Source of the DNA: Bacillota bacterium
GTDB lineage: Bacteria > Bacillota > Clostridia > Oscillospirales > Acutalibacteraceae
NCBI GenBank assembly: GCA_023401495.1
Contig: JAEXDU010000109.1
Span: forward strand, 1-10,942
Reading direction: 5' to 3'
DNA: 10,942 nt
Part shown: positions 7,036 through 10,942 of the stretch, piece by piece
How the letters are laid out: each line of letters begins with the position of its first letter
Position numbering within the stretch: the stretch's first letter is position 1
Position numbers and translations under genes: made by a program
Notes under the pieces: generated by a model
The model's database searches: none
What the model saw: only the letters and a program-made list of their open reading frames with translations
Told to the model about the DNA's origin: nothing

Positions 7036-8214
7036 ATGCAAAACTGTGGTGCTGATGAGTGGATCCGCGAATCGAACCGGCGGGCGCTGCTGGAAAAAAT
7101 CCGGCAGGAAAGCCCTGTTTCCCGGGTGCAGCTCGCACAGGAACTGCACCTGAGCAAATCAACCGTAACAGACAATATTACCCCCCTGCTCCGCGAAGGC
7201 ATTGTGCAGGAGGTTGGGGTAGGCCTTTCGCAGTCATTGGGAGGCAGGCCCCCGGTTCTGCTCAAGCTCAATGGAGCATACAGCTACATTGTCGCGATTG
7301 AGCTTGGCTTTCGCGCGCCGCTTTTTGCGCTGGCGGATCTGGAGGGGCGTATTCTGCACAGACTGACGCTCTCCGTTGCTGAGGACGCCTCTTACACCGA
7401 ACGCTTGAAAGCGGTATGCGAGAAAATCGACGAACTTTTACAGCGCGGAGGAATCGGCCGGGATCGTCTGGCGGTGATCGCGCTGGCTTCGCCGGGCGCT
7501 TACAGCAGACACGAAGGGGTCTATCTTTTGAATCCCGAATTTGAGGATTGGGATTTTTCCCATCTGCGGGAGGATTTGGCCAGGTGTTTTGAAACCGAGG
7601 TCATGATGATCAACGATGTAAAAGCCGCAACACTGGGGGAACTGCACCAGGGCGCGGCGAGAGGATTCCGCAACATTGTTTATCTTAGCTGCGGGGTCGG
7701 CGTGGGCGCAGGAATCGTTCTGAACGGCCGGCTGTATTCGGGAACCTCTGGCAGTGCGGGTGAAATTGCCCGGGTACCGATTCCGGGCATCAGTGATCCT
7801 CTGCGGACCCGGGTGGAAATGAACGCCCTGCTGCAGAAAATACGAACTCAGGCGCCCGAGGCAACCCGGCGCGCCCTCTGGAAACCCGCCGAGCAGCTGA
7901 ATTTTGAGGATGTTGTCCGGCTTTGGAGAGCCGGGGATCCGTTCACCCGCAGCTGCATCCGAGATATTGCGGTCGCGCTGGGCAAAATGGCAGCCGCACT
8001 GGTATCCGTATTGAACAGTGAACGGGTGGTGTTTGGCGGGGAATATCTGGTTTTCCAGACGCAGATTCTGGACATCCTGCGCAGGATTCTTCTGCAGGAA
8101 GCCTTTGATCCCGTCCCTGTTGTGGGTTCTTCCCTGGGGAAAGACGCCGCCCTGCAGGGGCTGCTTTCCCTTTCCTGCGAGGCGATTCTGGATCGTCTTG
8201 CAGTCAGTACGTAA
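7036..8214 (+). CDS. ROK-family transcriptional regulator with degenerate sensor motifs
   Basis: This 392-residue protein joins an N-terminal winged helix-turn-helix (about 12-62; SRVQLAQELHLSKSTVTDNI as the recognition unit) to a ROK domain, the layout of XylR, NagC and Mlc regulators. GGRPP (69-73) marks the junction. The ROK core shows INDVKAATLGE (192-202, with the conserved ND), GVGVGAGIVLNG (220-231), the GEIA motif (242-245) and FGGEY near 333. Two usual features are missing. The phosphate-binding GGT is replaced by LGFR (90-93), and the zinc-binding GH plus CxCGxxGC cluster is absent: after GEIA comes RVPIPGISDPLRTRVEMNAL. It is therefore unlikely to be a sugar kinase. AAGGAGG ends only 4 nt before the ATG. 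Being divergent from the transporter operon, it probably regulates it. The family is certain, the ligand unknown. Confidence 0.93.
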   Translation: MQNCGADEWIRESNRRALLEKIRQESPVSRVQLAQELHLSKSTVTDNITPLLREGIVQEVGVGLSQSLGGRPPVLLKLNGAYSYIVAIELGFRAPLFALADLEGRILHRLTLSVAEDASYTERLKAVCEKIDELLQRGGIGRDRLAVIALASPGAYSRHEGVYLLNPEFEDWDFSHLREDLARCFETEVMMINDVKAATLGELHQGAARGFRNIVYLSCGVGVGAGIVLNGRLYSGTSGSAGEIARVPIPGISDPLRTRVEMNALLQKIRTQAPEATRRALWKPAEQLNFEDVVRLWRAGDPFTRSCIRDIAVALGKMAAALVSVLNSERVVFGGEYLVFQTQILDILRRILLQEAFDPVPVVGSSLGKDAALQGLLSLSCEAILDRLAVST

Positions 8215-8277
8215 GGGTTTCAGCATCAGGAACGGCTGCACGCCGCTTTTATTTCAACTTTTTTCTCTATTGAAAAC

Positions 8278-8306
8278 AAGAACTCCCGGCAAAACCGGGA
8301 GTTCTT
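8278..8306. terminator. Bidirectional intrinsic terminator after the ROK gene
   Basis: Perfect 12-bp arms (AAGAACTCCCGG at 8278-8289 and its complement at 8295-8306) enclose a CAAAA loop. The plus-strand transcript continues TTCTTTCC, so the ROK message would end here, 63 nt after its stop codon. Read in reverse, the stem is followed by TTGTTTTC, so it could also catch minus-strand transcripts that pass the next terminator. Confidence 0.8.
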
Positions 8307-8511
8307 TCCACGCAGACAAGCGCTGTTATTTTGGCGGTGTTTCAAGACGCGGGTATCGCCTGCCACATGCAAAAAGTCTGTTACCTGCCGCCAGATATGT
8401 TTTGCTGCAGTCAGCAGGCCTCAGCTTTATTTTATTAAACGGAGTCTTTTATCACTACGATGCTCATTGCTTCAGTTTCTCTGAACCTTCGACACAACTG
8501 AGCGTTTTCAT

Positions 8512-8567
8512 ATACAAAAGATCAAAGGCACCGGAATCAAACTTCCGATGCCTTTGATCTTTTGTAT
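8512..8567 (-). terminator. Long stem-loop terminator of the DUF1097-like transcription unit
   Basis: Arms of 25 nt (8512-8536 and 8543-8567) around a 6-nt loop match except at one position. That position is a C-A mismatch in the plus-strand RNA but a G-U wobble in the minus-strand RNA, so the stem is fully paired only in minus-strand transcripts. The 3' arm on that strand is T-rich (CCTTTGATCTTTTG). It most likely terminates the operon that ends at 8690. Confidence 0.75.
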
Positions 8568-8647
8568 CACTCAGGGGGTCTCACAAATTTTGAGGTGCGA
8601 TCTCAAGAGATCTCATTTCGGGCACTGTAATGAATCGATCTCTTCAT

Positions 8648-8670
8648 CCGTTCCCTACCCGACGGAACGG
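8648..8670 (-). repeat. Small inverted repeat just past the DUF1097-like gene
   Basis: CCGTTCC and GGAACGG (7-bp arms, 9-nt loop) lie about 20 nt after the stop codon on the minus strand. There is no T-run, so it is probably a 3'-end RNA structure rather than an independent terminator. Confidence 0.4.
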
Positions 8671-8689
8671 TCACGGATTTTACATGTGG

Positions 8690-9238
8690 TTACTCCACAT
8701 ACTCCAGGGGCTTCTCAGCCTCTTCCTGCGTTTTTGGAGTCTCCGCGGGCTGCTGTTTTGCGAAGTGTGCGAATATAAAGGTTTCTCCCAAGCCGCAAAC
8801 AAAGGCCAACAACAAACCGGCTACGAGAGTAAACGCCAGCCCGAGCTCATTCTCTCCCCCTTGAGAGAAGGTCAACGCGACGCCGGCAAAAATGAACGGC
8901 AGCCTGTTAAACAGAGTCTTGCCCAGCACCGTGAGGTGCAGGCCCATTGTAACGGTCGTCAGCAGAGTGATTGCGATGAACATGGCTGCTTGGGCGGGAA
9001 TACCGATCGCGGTCTCCCAATTCAGGAAAGCGAAATTCAGCTGTCCCCAAATCAGGCCTGCCAGAATACTGCAAAAAATCGCCGGTACATCTTTCGTTTT
9101 CGCTCCCATTCCAAAAAAGACAGCCAGTATGACAAAACTCATCCAACCGATTTGAAGGCCTGTGAAACCATAAAGGAAAAAGAAAACGGCACAGGTAAAC
9201 GAAACCCAAAGGCTGAACAGCCACAATGCCTTTCCCAT
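8690..9238 (-). CDS. DUF1097-like integral membrane protein
   Basis: This 182-residue protein is mostly hydrophobic. Roughly six membrane segments can be drawn (about 5-25, 30-45, 52-72, 78-98, 112-125, 130-152), followed by a charged, Pro/Glu-rich cytoplasmic tail from about 160. The pattern SILAGLIWGQL, and FIFAGVALTFSQGGENELGLAFTLVAGL with its FxQG-type motif, recalls E. coli YcdZ and other DUF1097 proteins, whose function is unknown. The assignment rests on remembered similarity. The ATG at 9236-9238 has GAGG about 8 nt upstream. It follows the hydrolase gene by 35 bp and is the last gene before the long terminator, so the two are very probably co-transcribed. Confidence 0.75.
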   Translation of the reverse strand: MGKALWLFSLWVSFTCAVFFFLYGFTGLQIGWMSFVILAVFFGMGAKTKDVPAIFCSILAGLIWGQLNFAFLNWETAIGIPAQAAMFIAITLLTTVTMGLHLTVLGKTLFNRLPFIFAGVALTFSQGGENELGLAFTLVAGLLLAFVCGLGETFIFAHFAKQQPAETPKTQEEAEKPLEYVE

Positions 9239-9273
9239 ATCAAAACCTCATTTCAAAATATACTCCGGATGAT

Positions 9274-10116
9274 TTAACGGACGACAGTGGCAACATGGAG
9301 TCCATCCTCATACGTTACGGACTCATATGTCTTATAGTTTCTTACCTCGTGATTAAAGATCAGATTCTTGATGTCATACCCGGCCAGGGCATACGCTTTG
9401 TCGATGTGTTCGACGACCGTGACAGGGGAGCCTACCGCCGTAAACGGGACATAAACGCCGTCGTTATTCAGGCCGAGTACATTTTCCTGAACGTAGGCAA
9501 CGTCGCCGCTTAAAATCTTCTCGACTTTCCTGCCGTCCTCTTCCACCTCTACCAATATGATTTGGCCGCAGTAGGAATGGCCCATCGGAAGAGCGACCAC
9601 CCGTATGCCGTCAAATATTTGCTGGTCGCCGTCGAGTAAGGTCATTCTGCCATCGCAGACATATTCACAGGCGGTCTTGATGTCACAGGGCAGAAACGCA
9701 TTTTTTGCCCGATTGAATTTTTTCGGCAGGGATAATGCTGCCAGTGAGTTCAGCAATTCATCCTTCTGAATATAAAAATGCGCGTTGGGGAAAAGCTTCA
9801 GCCCGCCCATATGGTCGAAATGGCCATGGGTTACGATAACCGTATCGATGTCTTCCGGCGTCAGCCCGACCCGCGCTAACACCTCTTTCGGCATTTTCGT
9901 ATTCTGAAACGCGTAAGCTTCGCAAATAGCTTTTGAAGCAGGTTCTTCGTAATTCACGCCGCAATCAACCAATATCTTATGGCCGTTGCCCTCAATCAAC
10001 TGATAAGACATGGTTAAATTCATAAAGCCGCCATTGTGGGCGCTTGCGATTTGACCGGAAACAGGAGCGCTGTCTGTGTTTGCATACTCTAAAATTTGAA
10101 TGGAATACCGATTCAT
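9274..10116 (-). CDS. Metallo-beta-lactamase-fold hydrolase, N-acyl-homoserine-lactonase-like
   Basis: This 280-residue protein has no signal peptide and should be cytoplasmic. The two-metal site is complete: THGHFDH with H97, H99, D101 and H102, then H180 in LPMGHSYCG, D205 in LSGDVAY, and H256 in FNHEV. Order and spacing resemble AiiA-type lactonases, and SGDVAYVQENV parallels the AiiA segment that bears both the bridging aspartate and the active-site tyrosine (here Y208). The family hydrolyses lactone rings of N-acyl-homoserine lactones, but many clostridial members probably act on other lactones or esters. A strong AGGAGG precedes the ATG at 10114-10116. It lies between a transporter gene and a small membrane-protein gene, which fits a metabolic or detoxifying role as well as quorum quenching. 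The fold is certain, the substrate is not. Confidence 0.92.
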   Translation of the reverse strand: MNRYSIQILEYANTDSAPVSGQIASAHNGGFMNLTMSYQLIEGNGHKILVDCGVNYEEPASKAICEAYAFQNTKMPKEVLARVGLTPEDIDTVIVTHGHFDHMGGLKLFPNAHFYIQKDELLNSLAALSLPKKFNRAKNAFLPCDIKTACEYVCDGRMTLLDGDQQIFDGIRVVALPMGHSYCGQIILVEVEEDGRKVEKILSGDVAYVQENVLGLNNDGVYVPFTAVGSPVTVVEHIDKAYALAGYDIKNLIFNHEVRNYKTYESVTYEDGLHVATVVR

Positions 10117-10310
10117 AAGAAAAGCCTCCTAATCCTGATTTTGGGGAGAACCGTTATTTTGATTCATTTGCCGGGAAGGCCGGTCAGCCGCAGGTTCGCA
10201 TGCACCCCTTTGTATTCCACTGTGTTTCCGCAAGCAAGTGATAAACGGAACTATCGTGCCAATCGGCTTCCTGTAAAAACAATCCGAAAATCGAAAACCA
10301 AGCGGTAAAT
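10117..10310 (-). other. Intergenic stretch between the MFS and hydrolase genes
   Basis: These 194 nt contain no gene I can support. A weak promoter-like pair on the minus strand (TTGCTT at 10232-10237, 17 bp, TACAAA at 10209-10214) could serve the hydrolase, but both boxes depart clearly from consensus. A short CCGG/CCGG stem lies near 10170-10185. No T-run terminator is visible after the MFS gene, so read-through from it is possible. Confidence 0.3.
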
Positions 10311-10942
10311 TTACGCGGGTGCGTTTTCCTTCTTCTTTTTATAGAATACAGGACTCAGCACCGTATAAGCAACCGCCAATAGAATCAATCCGACTGCCGA
10401 AATCATAAATTTGAACGCAACCTCGCTTGCACCAAACGCGTTGAAGATTCTGTTGATGACCAGCGGAGAACAGAACATCCCCAAATTGAGCATTCCCATC
10501 GCCAGAGAAATGCCCGTCGCTCTCAGGGAGGCGGGAGCATATTCCGAGGTAGCAAGCATGCAGCTCGAAATCAGGAACGCCTGCGCAACGCCCGTACAGA
10601 AGCTGGCGAAAAATGCCGCGGGAAGAGTTCCGAAAATATTCAGCGCCATAAAGCCCGCCGCCAGCACCAGCAGCCCCAGCTGTATGGTTTTATACCCCAG
10701 AACTTTTCTGAATTTTCCAAAGACAAAGCCCGTCAGCATTCCCGTGATCGGGAAAACGGTATTGACATATCCGCTGACAGTGGCGTTGCCCAGCCCGGTG
10801 GACTTGATGAACATGGCGATATTCAGCTGATAGGTATAAAGGAACAAATACGTAAAAAAGATGATTGCGGCGGTAAAGTACACCGCGCCGTTGAGTCTGT
10901 CTTTCGTGCCCGTCCTGTCATCCTTTTGCAGCGGTGTGGGAG
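10311..10942 (-). CDS. Major facilitator superfamily transporter, N-terminal part cut by window edge
   Basis: The frame is open to the right edge (210 codons plus 2 bases) and ends with TAA at 10311-10313. The visible part is the C-terminal half of an MFS carrier. A charged cytoplasmic linker (KDDRTGTKDRLNG) is followed by about six hydrophobic segments, including FTYLFLYTYQLNIAMFI, the loop GKFRKVLGYK that resembles the second-half RxxxGR-type motif, and SEYAPASLRATGISLAMG, then a basic tail KKKKENAPA. No start is assigned: the internal GTG at 10883 lies after the linker, within the coding frame. It transports an unidentified small molecule across the inner membrane, and its location upstream of the lactonase-like gene on the same strand suggests a shared substrate. 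Confidence 0.88.
   Translation of the reverse strand, partial: PTPLQKDDRTGTKDRLNGAVYFTAAIIFFTYLFLYTYQLNIAMFIKSTGLGNATVSGYVNTVFPITGMLTGFVFGKFRKVLGYKTIQLGLLVLAAGFMALNIFGTLPAAFFASFCTGVAQAFLISSCMLATSEYAPASLRATGISLAMGMLNLGMFCSPLVINRIFNAFGASEVAFKFMISAVGLILLAVAYTVLSPVFYKKKKENAPA

Larger units (their letters stand above)
8215..8689. other. Gene-free convergent region with terminators and small repeats
   Basis: No convincing coding sequence lies here. Plus-strand open frames through it start inside the ROK gene or have no ribosome binding site and no family features. The stretch holds two large stem-loops (8278-8306 and 8512-8567). Between them (8307-8511) I see nothing recognisable. From 8568 to 8689 it has a GATCTC/GAGATC inverted repeat (8599-8612), a further GATCTC at 8637-8642, and a 7-bp stem CCGTTCC/GGAACGG (8648-8670) just past the stop of the minus-strand DUF1097-like gene. 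Confidence 0.6.

Noticed and set aside
7438..8241. Minus-strand open frame (267 codons) opposite the ROK gene
   Set aside because: The plus strand encodes a clear ROK regulator. The antisense product has no recognisable domain and no ribosome binding site that I can support.
8018..8557. Plus-strand frame running from the ROK gene through both terminators
   Set aside because: It is out of frame with ROK, passes through two strong stem-loops and has no family features.
8568..8689. Possible T-box or riboswitch
   Set aside because: No T-box antiterminator core or known aptamer motif is present, and the stretch lies downstream of a gene rather than in a leader.
10209..10237. Separate promoter for the lactonase-like gene
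   Set aside because: TTGCTT-17-TACAAA departs too far from consensus to call as a promoter. It is mentioned only under the gap entry.

Overview
The window looks like a chromosomal segment of a moderately GC-rich Firmicute, most likely a Clostridia/Oscillospirales-type gut or anaerobic bacterium. This is an inference from strong AGGAGG ribosome binding sites, near-consensus sigma-A promoters, a TTG start behind a perfect Shine-Dalgarno, a short Gram-positive-style lipoprotein signal, and GC-ending codons. No mobile elements, rRNA, tRNA or CRISPR arrays are visible.

Region 1 (1-6884, minus strand) is one peptide-uptake operon. Read in transcription order it holds a consensus promoter (6856-6884), a structured ~125-nt leader, a family-5 lipoprotein substrate-binding protein (5143-6723), a strong intercistronic hairpin (5029-5059), two membrane permeases (3992-4912 and 3071-3973), two OppD/OppF-type ATPases (1995-2990 and 1039-1998, overlapping by ATGA), and an M17 leucyl aminopeptidase that runs off the left edge (972 to 1). 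Together they form an importer that brings oligopeptides into the cytoplasm and an exopeptidase able to hydrolyse them there. The binding protein looks closer to the GsiB (glutathione) branch than to classical DppA/OppA, so the substrate is open.

Region 2 (6936-8306, plus strand) is a divergently transcribed ROK-family regulator with its own promoter. A perfect 9-bp inverted repeat lies just downstream of the predicted transcription start. Its ROK domain has lost the zinc-binding cysteine cluster and the GGT phosphate-binding motif. Its position suggests that it controls the transporter operon, which is unusual because ROK regulators normally sense sugars.

Region 3 (8215-8689) has no gene I can support. 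It holds two large terminator-like stem-loops between convergent transcription units, plus small inverted repeats.

Region 4 (8690-10942, minus strand) contains, in transcription order, the C-terminal part of a major facilitator transporter (cut by the right edge), an N-acyl-homoserine-lactonase-like metallo-beta-lactamase-fold hydrolase with a complete two-metal site, and a small DUF1097-type membrane protein. They may form one unit whose substrate is unknown.

I found no clearly new system. The points most worth following are the ROK/peptide-transporter pairing with its degenerate sensor, the structured leader and intercistronic RNA elements, and the lactonase/DUF1097/MFS trio.
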